Part shown: positions 1 to 9,729 of the stretch, in pieces
Numbering within the stretch: position 1 is the first letter of the stretch
How the letters are laid out: each line of letters opens with the position of its first letter
DNA from: Polaromonas sp.
GTDB taxonomy: Bacteria > Pseudomonadota > Gammaproteobacteria > Burkholderiales > Burkholderiaceae_C
DNA: 13,398 nt
Assembly (NCBI GenBank): GCA_026786065.1
Contig: JAJAYS010000272.1
Span: forward strand, 1 to 13,398
Reading direction: 5' to 3'
The notes under the pieces: generated by a model
The model's database searches: none
What the model saw: the letters and a program-made list of their open reading frames with translations, nothing else
What the model was told of the DNA's origin: nothing
Position numbers and translations under genes: made by a program

Positions 1-752
1 CCTTTGTCGAGCCGGGCGATCTGCGCCATGTCTGCCTCGCTCAGACTCAGCTTCAAAGCCTCGAAGTTGCTTTGCAGGTTGGCCGGCTGCGTCGAGGACG
101 GAATCACCGTGTGGCCCAGCCGCATCGCCCAGGCCAGCGCTACCTGCGCGGTCGTTGCGCCGTGGCGTTGCGCAATTTTGCCGAGCGAGCGGTCGTCCAG
201 CACCAGGCCGCGCGCCAGCGTCATGTACGACGTGATCCGAATGCCTTCGCGGCTGGCAAAGTCGGCCACCTTGAGGTTGTGCAGATACGGGCTGAGCTCA
301 ACCTGGTTGGTCGCAATCTGGCCTTTTCCAGCGATGGCGATGGCCCGCGTCATCAACGCAATGTTGAAATTGGAAAGGCCAATCTGCCGGGTCAACCCCG
401 CCGCCCTGGCCTCCATCAACGCAGCCAGCGTGTGCTCGAGCGGCACACCGCTGCCGGGAGCCGGCCAATGCAGCAGAGTCAGATCGACCTGCTGCATCTG
501 CAGCCGTTCCAGGCTTTCCTTCAGACTGGGAATCAGGCGCGTGAAGTTGTCGGGCCAGATCTTGGTGGTGACAAACACCTCGCTGCGCGGCACGCGGCTT
601 GCGGCCAGCGCACGGCCGACCTCGACCTCGTTGTTGTACATCTGCGCCGTGTCGATCAGCCGGTAGCCGATGTCGAGTGCAGCACCGACCGAAGCGATGG
701 CTTGCTGGCCTTCGAGGCGGAAGGTGCCGAGGCCGATTGGGGGAAGGTTCAT
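1..752 (-). CDS. dkgB: Aldo/keto reductase, DkgB (YafB)-like; 3' end cut by the window
   Basis: NADPH-dependent cytosolic oxidoreductase of the aldo/keto reductase superfamily. DkgB relatives reduce 2,5-diketo-D-gluconate and small aldehydes such as methylglyoxal. The visible 250 residues start MNLPPIGLGTFRL and carry the full AKR tetrad: D34 (in LIDTAQMYNNE), Y39, K64 (in VTTKIWPDNF) and H95 (in LLHWP). The conserved GLSNFN and QVELSPYLH segments of the TIM barrel follow. The reading frame is still open at base 1. Relatives are about 265-275 residues, so roughly 20 C-terminal residues are missing. The ATG at 752-750 is chosen because GGAG sits 6 nt upstream and the N-terminus matches the first barrel strand. 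It lies 203 nt downstream of the yjjJ stop on the same strand, so it probably has its own promoter. The physiological substrate cannot be told from sequence. Confidence 0.9.
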   Translation of the reverse strand, partial: MNLPPIGLGTFRLEGQQAIASVGAALDIGYRLIDTAQMYNNEVEVGRALAASRVPRSEVFVTTKIWPDNFTRLIPSLKESLERLQMQQVDLTLLHWPAPGSGVPLEHTLAALMEARAAGLTRQIGLSNFNIALMTRAIAIAGKGQIATNQVELSPYLHNLKVADFASREGIRITSYMTLARGLVLDDRSLGKIAQRHGATTAQVALAWAMRLGHTVIPSSTQPANLQSNFEALKLSLSEADMAQIARLDK

Positions 753-762
753 CGATGACTCC

Positions 763-772
763 AAACATGTTT
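763..772. promoter_or_regulatory. Perfect 10-bp palindrome upstream of the aldo/keto reductase
   Basis: AAACATGTTT is a perfect palindrome 10 nt upstream of the dkgB-like start codon, next to its GGAG ribosome binding site. A repressor bound here would block transcription or translation start, but a 10-bp palindrome can arise by chance. No regulator gene is adjacent and no convincing -35/-10 pair was recognised. The rest of the 753-955 spacer shows nothing clear. Confidence 0.2.
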
Positions 773-955
773 ACTGCGATGCAGGATTGATTTCTCCACT
801 GTGTGGCGAGCAACCCAAAGCAGAGTTACTGGTGCCTGCTTCGCCTTGCTTCTGGTCAGGTTGGGCCCGCCTGTACGTCGGCCTACGAGGGCACGCAAGG
901 ATGCACAAGGACCTGAGGTGCGTGAGGAATGTGAGAGGTCAAGCCCCGCATGCCT

Positions 956-2272
956 TCAAAGCTTGCCGACGACGCCCGCATTGCGTGCGCACACGGCCCG
1001 GAAATCGGCTGACAACCGGTCGTCAACGGCAGCGGTTCGCCAGAAGGTAGCGGCAAGTTCGCGGGCCAGCGCCCATTCGCCCAGTGTGCTGGAAGTCGGG
1101 AACAGCGGATGGGTCGCAAAGTCGCGCTCGACGATTTCGCCGTTTACCGGCGCATACAGCATGGGCAGCATGTCGTAGGTGGGCGACAAGTGCCAGTCGT
1201 CGTTTTCAAGCAGTAGTGAGATGTTGCCGTAGTGGCGGTCGGTGTTGGCGATCAGCTGGCCATAGGCTTCGAGCAGACGCAAATGTGCGGCGTCTTTTGG
1301 CGTGAGCAACTGGCTCTCGGCCATGCGATTGGCGGTGGCGGCCCAGTTGTCGATCTTGCCGATGTACTGCGAGTCGTACACCTGAAGCGAGACCATGCCG
1401 ATACGCCCGGTTGGGGTGCGGTCGAAACGTTCAGACTCCAGAAAAGTGCGCTTGCCTTCCGAAAAAATCTGCGTGACCGCAGCCGGCAGACCCGCCTGGC
1501 CCAGGGTCTTCAGCGCCAGGTGTTCGCAGACCAGCAGATCGCGGATGCGCTGGTCAACCGGTGAATCCCCTGCGGGCGAAAACTTCACCAGGACGTGTCG
1601 GCCTGCGGTGATGGTGCAGAACTTGGGCTGCTCACCGCCAGCCGAAGAGCCGCCCAGCGTGCCTTGCATGGCCTGCTCGGCCAATGCGGGGTAGTTTTCG
1701 GGCGAGGCGACGCACGAGGCCCGCTGTGCCAGCGTATGAAAGCGCTGAAAAGCCTGCTCGCCCGCGATCAGGTTGCCGGGCAGATCGTCGCCAAACAAAA
1801 CCAGCGCCTTCAAGGCGTCGTCATCGCTCCAGTTGCGCGGATCGGCGGGCAGTTGCAAATCGGGATGCGCCTGGGCGAAAGTACGGCCCATGAAGCCCTG
1901 TGGCCGCATGTCGTTCAAAAACCAGGGAAGGCCGTCGTGCCGTTCGCTGGCGCCGTCGCCCTCATCGACCCAGAAGCGCTCGCCGGGCAGGGGAATCATG
2001 CGGCCGAACGGTGTGATCCCGCCCTGCGCGCCCACCCGCATGATGGGAATGTCGCGCCCCACGCCGCCGATGCTGCGTGGCAACAGATAGCGTGTTGACC
2101 GCGAAACGCCGATGCTGCGCACCGCTCCCGACTGGATCAAGGGCGCCAGCGCACGCGAAACCGTCGGCTGACTGACGCCCAGCGCAGCCTGAAGTTCGGC
2201 GCTGGTGGCTGCACCCGAAAGACTCCGGAGCGCCTGCAGCAGCGAAGCCCTGATGTCGGGAACTGGTCTCAT
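956..2272 (-). CDS. yjjJ: HipA-family Ser/Thr kinase, YjjJ (HipH) type, with fused N-terminal HTH
   Basis: 438-residue cytosolic protein; E. coli YjjJ is of similar length. Residues ~6-60 form a winged-helix DNA-binding domain (SAELQAALGVSQPTVSRAL around 24-42). The remainder is a HipA kinase fold. It has a glycine/serine-rich ATP loop GGSSAGGEQPKF (207-218), an ATP-contacting lysine K230 in HVLVKF, a catalytic-loop aspartate D345 in NTDRHYGN, and a metal-binding aspartate D367 in LSPTYDMLP. All core catalytic residues are therefore present. HipA kinases phosphorylate translation-related targets, and E. coli YjjJ is reported as a toxic Ser/Thr kinase. No separate HipB-like antitoxin gene is adjacent, and the fused HTH may take that role (inference). 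The ATG at 2272-2270 begins the HTH domain. It has no clear Shine-Dalgarno. The frame stays open further upstream, but only through AT-rich spacer and antisense to gap. Confidence 0.88.
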   Translation of the reverse strand: MRPVPDIRASLLQALRSLSGAATSAELQAALGVSQPTVSRALAPLIQSGAVRSIGVSRSTRYLLPRSIGGVGRDIPIMRVGAQGGITPFGRMIPLPGERFWVDEGDGASERHDGLPWFLNDMRPQGFMGRTFAQAHPDLQLPADPRNWSDDDALKALVLFGDDLPGNLIAGEQAFQRFHTLAQRASCVASPENYPALAEQAMQGTLGGSSAGGEQPKFCTITAGRHVLVKFSPAGDSPVDQRIRDLLVCEHLALKTLGQAGLPAAVTQIFSEGKRTFLESERFDRTPTGRIGMVSLQVYDSQYIGKIDNWAATANRMAESQLLTPKDAAHLRLLEAYGQLIANTDRHYGNISLLLENDDWHLSPTYDMLPMLYAPVNGEIVERDFATHPLFPTSSTLGEWALARELAATFWRTAAVDDRLSADFRAVCARNAGVVGKL

Positions 2273-2351
2273 TGAATGAATTTGTGAATAGGTAAAAAGT
2301 CGAATATTTACCAGCCATTTTAGCAATATTTGAATATATAAATGAATAGCT
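2273..2351 (-). promoter_or_regulatory. AT-rich upstream region of yjjJ with repeated AATATT motifs
   Basis: About 75 bp immediately upstream of yjjJ are strikingly AT-rich in an otherwise GC-rich window. Two copies of AATATT (2303-2308 and 2325-2330) lie 22 bp apart, about two helical turns, and a further GAATATA starts at 2332. Spaced sites of this kind fit binding by a dimeric HTH protein, possibly the HTH of YjjJ itself. That is inference. No strong sigma-70 hexamer pair could be assigned. Confidence 0.4.
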
Positions 2352-2385
2352 AATATCGGAGCCGGCGTGTCCTTTGGTTTTGAAT
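2340..2385. repeat. Possible fragment of a dispersed intergenic repeat (copy A)
   Basis: The segment starts AAATGAATAGCT (2340-2351) and continues into a GCCGG...CCTTTGGTTTTGAA stretch. The spacer at 5934-5993 begins almost identically (11 of 12 bases) and also ends in a GGCTG...CCTTGTTTTGTTAAA stretch. From memory, intergenic elements with an AATAGCTG core are common in Comamonadaceae genomes. The match is short and membership is uncertain. Confidence 0.25.
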
Positions 2386-2416
2386 CCTGAGATGCGCACG
2401 GTGGAATGAAAGGCAC

Positions 2417-2442
2417 AAAAAAACGCGCCCGGAGGCGCGTTT
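2417..2442 (-). terminator. Intrinsic terminator of gap
   Basis: Read on the minus strand, a 9-bp perfect stem (AAACGCGCC / GGCGCGTTT, at 2434-2442 and 2421-2429) closes a UCCG tetraloop. Seven T run through its 3' arm and out of it (2423-2417). It starts 26 nt after the gap stop codon. It should end the tkt-gap transcript before yjjJ. Confidence 0.92.
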
Positions 2443-2468
2443 GGCTGGTGAGCGGGGTGGGTGACGTG

Positions 2469-5683
<3,215 letters not shown>

Positions 5684-5851
5684 TGATTGTTTTCGTTTTG
5701 GTTCGGTGGAGTGCGGCACGAGTTGTGCGCGCCGCCAGCAAGGAGGCCGACGCGCAGGGCGGCGGCGGAGCGGTGGATTTTACGGGATGCCCCCCGGGTG
5801 GCTCCGGGCTGCGGAGGCGGCGCAGAAGAGGCGGTAAGGCGGCGGAAGGCG

Positions 5852-5893
5852 CAGAGGCGGCGGCTTGGATCCGCCGCGCGCCCGGCGCCTCTG
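5852..5893. repeat. Nested inverted repeat in the tkt-murU spacer
   Basis: Outer arms CAGAGGC (5852-5858) and GCCTCTG (5887-5893) enclose an inner perfect hairpin GCGGCGG (5857-5863) / CCGCCGC (5871-5877) with a 7-nt loop. The two stems share two bases on the left, so they would partly compete. There is no T-tract. The AGGCGG/GCAGAGG units around it resemble simple-sequence intergenic repeats. Confidence 0.5.
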
Positions 5894-5926
5894 TGTGTCT
5901 CCAGGACGCAGCGGCAGGGCGGCTGT

Positions 5927-5993
5927 TGCTACGAAATTAATAGCTGTTTACCCCCGTATTCATTAGGCTGCAGCCTTGTTTTGTTAAATTTCC
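5927..5993. repeat. Possible dispersed intergenic repeat (copy B)
   Basis: This AT-richer segment contains AAATTAATAGCT (5934-5945), then about 20 variable bases, then GGCTGCAGCC and a T-rich tail. Its head matches the spacer at 2340-2351 in 11 of 12 bases. I recall similar elements in Comamonadaceae intergenic regions, but cannot confirm this from one window. GGCTGCAGCC is itself a perfect 10-bp palindrome (5966-5975). Confidence 0.35.
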
Positions 5994-6010
5994 GCCATAA
6001 TCGGCCGACC

Positions 6011-6769
6011 ATGACCCTTCGAGCAATGATTCTGGCCGCAGGCCGCGGCGAGCGCATGCGGCCGCTGACCGACGTTTGCCCCAAGCCGCTGCTGCGGGTG
6101 CGCGGCCAGGCGCTGATCGACTGGCATGTTGGCGCGCTGGCGGCGGGCGGCTTCACCGAGTTCGTCGTCAACACCGCCTGGCTCGGTGAACAGATACCGG
6201 TGCATTTCTCTACGCAGGCCACGCCCCGGAGCCACACCAGTGTGCCCAAGCCGCTGTCGTTTTCATACTCGCACGAAGGGCTGGACTTCGGCGGCGCACT
6301 GGAAACAGCTGGCGGTATTGCCCGGGCGCTGCCGCTGCTCGGCGAGCTGTTCTGGGTTGTCGCGGCGGACGTGTTCATGCCGGGCTTCGTCTTTTCGGGC
6401 AGCGCCGTGACCCGCTTTGCCGGCAGCGGCAAGCTGGCCCACCTGTGGCTGGTGCCGAACCCGCCGCACAACCCGAACGGCGATTTCGGCCTGGCTGCAG
6501 ACGGGCTGGCGCTGAACCTGCCGGATGCACCGAACCAGCCGCAATTCACCTTCAGCACCGTTGCGCTGTACCGCGCAGCATTTTTCGACGCGCTGCCTTT
6601 CGGCAACCCGCAAGGGGTGAAGGCCGCGCTGGCCCCGCTGCTGCGCCGCGCAATGGACAATCGGCAAGTCAGCGCCGAGCTGTACCTGGGGGCCTGGACC
6701 GATGTCGGCACTCCCGCCCGGCTCGCCGAATTGAACGAAACTTCCCTGCCCACCTCCGGAGCACCATGA
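6011..6769 (+). CDS. murU: Sugar-1-phosphate nucleotidyltransferase, MurU-like
   Basis: The 252-residue protein has the NTP-transferase (RfbA/GlmU-type) fold. The N-terminal signature ILAAGRGERMRPLTD (7-21) is followed by K25 in CPKPLL, the sugar-phosphate-binding ETAGGIA (98-104), D120 in VVAADVF as the likely metal ligand, and a C-terminal WTDVGTPARL containing D231. This layout matches N-acetylmuramate-1-phosphate uridylyltransferase, which makes UDP-MurNAc in peptidoglycan recycling. Other small NDP-sugar synthases look similar, so the substrate is an inference. MurU proteins are about 220-230 residues. The extra length is largely an insert at ~68-85 before SYSHEG, plus a short tail. The start at 6011 matches the family N-terminus but has no Shine-Dalgarno. 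The stop overlaps the pepP start (ATGA). The usual partner kinase gene amgK is not adjacent. Confidence 0.75.
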   Translation: MTLRAMILAAGRGERMRPLTDVCPKPLLRVRGQALIDWHVGALAAGGFTEFVVNTAWLGEQIPVHFSTQATPRSHTSVPKPLSFSYSHEGLDFGGALETAGGIARALPLLGELFWVVAADVFMPGFVFSGSAVTRFAGSGKLAHLWLVPNPPHNPNGDFGLAADGLALNLPDAPNQPQFTFSTVALYRAAFFDALPFGNPQGVKAALAPLLRRAMDNRQVSAELYLGAWTDVGTPARLAELNETSLPTSGAP

Positions 6770-8157
6770 GCCCTGTCACCGTGTACGCCCGGCGCCGCGC
6801 CGCCATCGCCAAAGCCTTGAGGGCCGCCGGTGGCGGTATCGCACTGCTGCCGACTGCGCCCGAGTCGCCGCGCAACCGCGACAGCGACTTCCCGTTTCGC
6901 CACGACAGCTACTTTTATTACCTGACCGGCTTTGAAGAGCCGGCCAGCTGGCTGGCTATTGAAGCCAGCGGCAAGACCACGCTGCTGTGCCAGCCGAAAG
7001 ACCTGGAGCGCGAGATCTGGGACGGCGTGCGGCTAGGCCCTGAAGCGGCGCCCGCCGCGCTCGGCGTCGATGCGGCCGCCAGCGTCGCGACATTAAGCGA
7101 CGCGATGCCCCGGCTGCTGGCCAACCAGCCGGCGGTGTGGTTCCCGTTCGCCACGCACGCCGGCCTGCAGGCGCAGATCGACGGCTGGCTGGGCGTTTTG
7201 CGCAGCCGGGTGCGCAGCGGCGTGCAGAGCCCGCAAAGCCAGCACGACCTGTGCGTGCTGCTCGACGAAATGCGGCTGTTCAAGGACAGCCATGAAGTGG
7301 CGATTTTGCGGCGCGCCGGGCAGATCTCGGCCGGCGCCCATGTGCGCGCAATGCAAACCTCGGCCGCCGGCTTGCGCGGCAACATCGGGGGCGGGCTGCG
7401 CGAGTACCACCTGGAGGCCGAGCTGCTGCACGAGTTCCGCCGGCACGGCTCGCAGTTTCCCGCCTACACCAGCATCGTCGCCGCCGGCGCCAACGCCTGC
7501 GTGCTGCATTACCGCGCCGGCAATGCGCCGCTGTTGCCCGGCGAGCTGTGCCTGATCGACGCCGGCTGCGAACTGGACGGCTACGCCAGCGACATCACCC
7601 GCACCTTTCCCGCAGACGGCACATTCACACCGGCCCAGCGCACGCTCTACGACATCGTGCTCGCCGCGCAAGACGCCGCCGTCAAGGTCACCCAGCCCGG
7701 CAAGCGCTTCACCGACCCGCACGACGCGGCCACCCTCGTTCTGGCCCAGGGGATGCTCGACGTGGGTCTGCTCAGCAAGACCAAGCACGGCAAGGTCGAT
7801 GACGTGATCGAGTCCGGCGCCTACCGCCAGTTCTACATGCACCGCACCGGCCACTGGATGGGCATGGACGTGCACGACTGCGGCGACTACACCGAGCCGG
7901 GAAGCAAACCGCGCGAAGAAAAAGACGCGCTGGAGCAAATGGTCATGAAAAAGCCGCCGCGCATCTTGCGGCCGGGCATGGTGCTGACGGTCGAGCCGGG
8001 GCTCTACGTGCGCCCCGCCAAAGGGGTGCCGAAAGCGTTCTGGAATATCGGGATCCGGATTGAGGACGACGCGCTGGTCACCGCGAAGGGTTGTGAGTTG
8101 ATGACGCGTGGGGTGCCGGTGGATGCGGATGAGATTGAGGCGTTGATGCGGGGGTGA
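6766..8157 (+). CDS. pepP: Xaa-Pro aminopeptidase (aminopeptidase P)
   Basis: Cytosolic metallopeptidase of family M24 that removes an N-terminal residue preceding proline. The protein has 463 residues; E. coli PepP has 441. The N-terminal creatinase-like domain (~1-180) contains RNRDSDFPFRHDSYFYYLTGF. The C-terminal pita-bread domain carries all five dinuclear metal ligands: D265 (LIDAGCE), D276 (YASDITRTFP), H363 (TGHWMGMDVHD), E410 (TVEPGLY) and E433 (RIEDD). The spacing of the first two and last two ligands equals E. coli PepP. About 18 extra residues lie between H363 and E410 (~376-396, charged). Translation is probably coupled to the upstream gene through the 4-bp ATGA overlap. No intrinsic terminator with a T-tract is visible downstream, only a short GCGGC/GCCGC hairpin at 8199-8212. 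Confidence 0.95.
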   Translation: MSPVTVYARRRAAIAKALRAAGGGIALLPTAPESPRNRDSDFPFRHDSYFYYLTGFEEPASWLAIEASGKTTLLCQPKDLEREIWDGVRLGPEAAPAALGVDAAASVATLSDAMPRLLANQPAVWFPFATHAGLQAQIDGWLGVLRSRVRSGVQSPQSQHDLCVLLDEMRLFKDSHEVAILRRAGQISAGAHVRAMQTSAAGLRGNIGGGLREYHLEAELLHEFRRHGSQFPAYTSIVAAGANACVLHYRAGNAPLLPGELCLIDAGCELDGYASDITRTFPADGTFTPAQRTLYDIVLAAQDAAVKVTQPGKRFTDPHDAATLVLAQGMLDVGLLSKTKHGKVDDVIESGAYRQFYMHRTGHWMGMDVHDCGDYTEPGSKPREEKDALEQMVMKKPPRILRPGMVLTVEPGLYVRPAKGVPKAFWNIGIRIEDDALVTAKGCELMTRGVPVDADEIEALMRG

Positions 8158-8729
8158 GCGGCCCAGCGGGTAGAAAACAGCGCACTGAATGAAGGCTGGC
8201 GGCAGACGCCGCTCTCCGCTCAGGCGTTTTCCGTATTCCCTGATTTATCGAGCCACGACCGAAAATATTCGCAGACTCGTAGTGGGTCATCGGCACCGTC
8301 GCCCTGGTTATTGGCGGAGTCGGGCTTAGAAAGTAGTGCGAGAGGCGGGCCTGTGGCATTGCCTTCATGCCGAGCGTGTCCGTATTTCTGTATTTCTGTA
8401 TTTCTGTATTTCTGTGTTCAGGGTTCCGGGCTTCAAGTTGTCCCTTGGCTTTCCTGGAACCGCCGCGTGCCCGGGCTTCGCCGCGTGCTTGAACTGGCGG
8501 TACCAGCAGCGCGCCGCAACCAGGTTTCAACCATCGGCTTGAATCATGCAGAGGACTCCATACCGTTAGCAACGCACGGTCGTTGATGTCGCCTGCTACA
8601 CCCATCGCACACCGTCTTTTAACCGCAGTTTTCATATGTAGGCGATGGCCGGAAGAATCAGGTCATCTCGGTGTCAGCGGACGCGGCAGAGCGCCGCAGG
8701 GCGCCGTACGGCGCGGCGGCACCTGCGCT
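8158..8729. other. 572-nt intergenic region between convergent pepP and lysR
   Basis: No credible gene is present. A minus-strand reading frame (8635-8078) crosses the whole stretch and runs into pepP. Its translation is low-complexity, contains no recognisable domain, and has no ribosome binding site. The stretch holds a 4-copy octamer repeat (8383-8414), a 10-bp direct repeat CGCCGCGTGC (8461-8470 and 8479-8488), a second direct repeat CCGGGCTTC (8426-8434 and 8471-8479), and stem-loops near the lysR stop. No transposase remnant or terminal inverted repeats were recognised. Confidence 0.6.
8383..8414. repeat. Tandem repeat, four perfect copies of an 8-bp unit
   Basis: TATTTCTG is repeated four times without a mismatch or spacer (8383-8390, 8391-8398, 8399-8406, 8407-8414) and then breaks into TGTTCAG. 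A perfect short-unit array is prone to slipped-strand change in copy number. It lies about 225 bp after the pepP stop and over 300 bp beyond the lysR stop, so it affects no obvious gene. It is not a CRISPR array, because the units are only 8 bp and there are no spacers. Confidence 0.95.
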
Positions 8730-8738
8730 TCAGGTGCC
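8701..8738 (-). repeat. Two adjacent stem-loops at the lysR 3' end
   Basis: GGCACCTG and CAGGTGCC (8718-8725, 8731-8738) form a perfect 8-bp stem with a 5-nt loop that spans the lysR stop codon. Directly beyond it in the lysR direction, GCGCCGTACGGCGC (8701-8714) is a perfect 14-bp palindrome. Neither is followed by a U-tract. Together they may stabilise the lysR mRNA end or act as a weak terminator facing the convergent pepP (inference). Confidence 0.5.
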
Positions 8739-9665
8739 TTCTGCCGGCTTCTGGGCCATTTGCCCGTCGTCCCACCACGACGCACCGAGCTCGGCCTGCA
8801 GCCAGCCAATGAAGTCGTTGACCTTGGCTGGCACCAGGCGAGGTGACGGAAAGACGGCGTGAATCTCCTGCGAAGGCAGCGACCAGCCCGGCAGCAGAGG
8901 CACCAGCGCGTGCCTGCGCAGCGACTCGTGCGCCACATAAGCCGGCAGCACCGCCACCCCCATGCCTCTGCGTGCCGCCAGCAGCAGCGCCGAGAGATTG
9001 TTGGATCGCAGCGGGCCCTTGACCAGGATCGAAACCGCCCGACGCCTGGCACCGGTGAAGTGCCAGCGCGCGTCGCCCTGAACCGTGCTGTAGATCAACG
9101 CGTCGTGACTGGCCAGGCTGGACGGGTCAGCAGGCTTTCCGCGCTTTTCGAGGTATTCAGCGGATGCCACCAGCACCCACGGATTGACGCCGAGAAAACG
9201 CGCGCCAAGCGAAGAGTCGGCCAGTGGCCCCACGCGAATGGCCACGTCCATGCCCTGCTCGACCAGATTGATGTAACGGTCTTCAAAGTTGAGATCGATC
9301 TGAAGCTGCGGATGCAACTGCATGAAGCGCAACACCAGCGGCGAGAGCACACGCCGTCCGAAGGCGACCGAGGTGCTGATGCGCAGGCCGCCGACTACGG
9401 CAGACTGCATCAGGGCGGCCACGCTATCGGCTTCCTCGACATGGTGCGCAATCACCCTGCATTTTTCGTAGTACAGCGCGCCGATCTCGGTCGGCGTGAC
9501 GCCGTGCGTCGAGCGATGCAGCAAACGTGCGCCGAGTTGCTTTTCCAGCTGGGCCATCTGCTTGGTGGCCGAAGGCTGGCCGATGCCAACGTCAAGGGCG
9601 GCCTTGCTGAACGAGCCGAGATCGACCACACGAATGAACAGGCTGATGGCTTGCAGGCGATCCAT
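8730..9665 (-). CDS. LysR-family transcriptional regulator, divergent from gcl-hyi-glxR
   Basis: The 311-residue protein has a typical LysR layout. A winged HTH occupies residues ~3-62 (MDRLQAISLFIRVV, then GSFSKAALDVGIGQPSATKQMAQLEKQLG), and a type 2 periplasmic-binding-like effector domain spans ~90-295. LysR proteins act as tetramers in the cytosol, usually activating a divergent operon and repressing themselves. The divergent gcl-hyi-glxR genes make that operon the likely target. The inducer could be glyoxylate, hydroxypyruvate or a related acid, but the sequence does not say. The start at 9665 matches the usual LysR N-terminus. In-frame ATGs at 9683 and 9725 exist, but the latter would place the operator-like dyad (9701-9717) inside the coding region. 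No strong Shine-Dalgarno is visible for any of them. Confidence 0.93.
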   Translation of the reverse strand: MDRLQAISLFIRVVDLGSFSKAALDVGIGQPSATKQMAQLEKQLGARLLHRSTHGVTPTEIGALYYEKCRVIAHHVEEADSVAALMQSAVVGGLRISTSVAFGRRVLSPLVLRFMQLHPQLQIDLNFEDRYINLVEQGMDVAIRVGPLADSSLGARFLGVNPWVLVASAEYLEKRGKPADPSSLASHDALIYSTVQGDARWHFTGARRRAVSILVKGPLRSNNLSALLLAARRGMGVAVLPAYVAHESLRRHALVPLLPGWSLPSQEIHAVFPSPRLVPAKVNDFIGWLQAELGASWWDDGQMAQKPAEGT

Positions 9666-9700
9666 GGATGCGGAGTACACCATGACTGTGCGGGCCTGTC

Positions 9701-9717
9701 TATTCCTGAAAGGAATA
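9701..9717. promoter_or_regulatory. Probable LysR operator (T-N11-A dyad) for lysR and the gcl operon
   Basis: TATTCCTGAAAGGAATA is a perfect inverted repeat with 7-bp arms and a 3-bp centre. Its inner 15 bp fit the LysR consensus T-N11-A with full dyad symmetry. It lies 35 nt from the lysR start and 106 nt from the gcl start, where an autoregulatory/activating recognition site is expected. The binding protein is inferred from position. Confidence 0.7.
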
Positions 9718-9729
9718 AACGTCATGCGT

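Larger units (their letters stand above)
5684..6010. other. Divergent intergenic region between tkt and the MurU-like gene
   Basis: These 327 nt hold no credible gene. From left to right there is a plain stretch upstream of tkt, then a very GC-rich, purine-rich segment (about 5810-5863) with several AGGCGG-type units. A nested inverted repeat follows (5852-5893), then an AT-richer segment (5927-5995) next to the MurU-like start. Both genes must be transcribed from here, but no good -35/-10 pair is visible. ATTTTA at 5777-5782 (TAAAAT on the minus strand) and CATAAT at 5996-6001 are the only -10-like hexamers noticed. Confidence 0.6.

Noticed and set aside
7093..7938. 281-codon minus-strand frame opposite pepP
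   Set aside because: It is antisense to a complete pepP gene, and its composition is typical of a shadow frame.
8383..8414. CRISPR-like array
   Set aside because: The units are 8 bp, contiguous, with no spacers and no cas genes.
8078..8635. 185-codon minus-strand frame crossing the pepP-lysR spacer and the octamer repeat
   Set aside because: It overlaps the pepP 3' end and has low-complexity sequence, no ribosome binding site and no known domain. The 8-bp units would shift the frame on any copy-number change.
8158..8729. Insertion sequence remnant
   Set aside because: No transposase fragment, terminal inverted repeats or target duplication was recognised; only short direct repeats are seen.
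9666..9725. Longer LysR start at 9725
   Set aside because: It would put the perfect operator-like dyad inside the gene, and the residues before MDRLQAISLF do not resemble LysR sequence.
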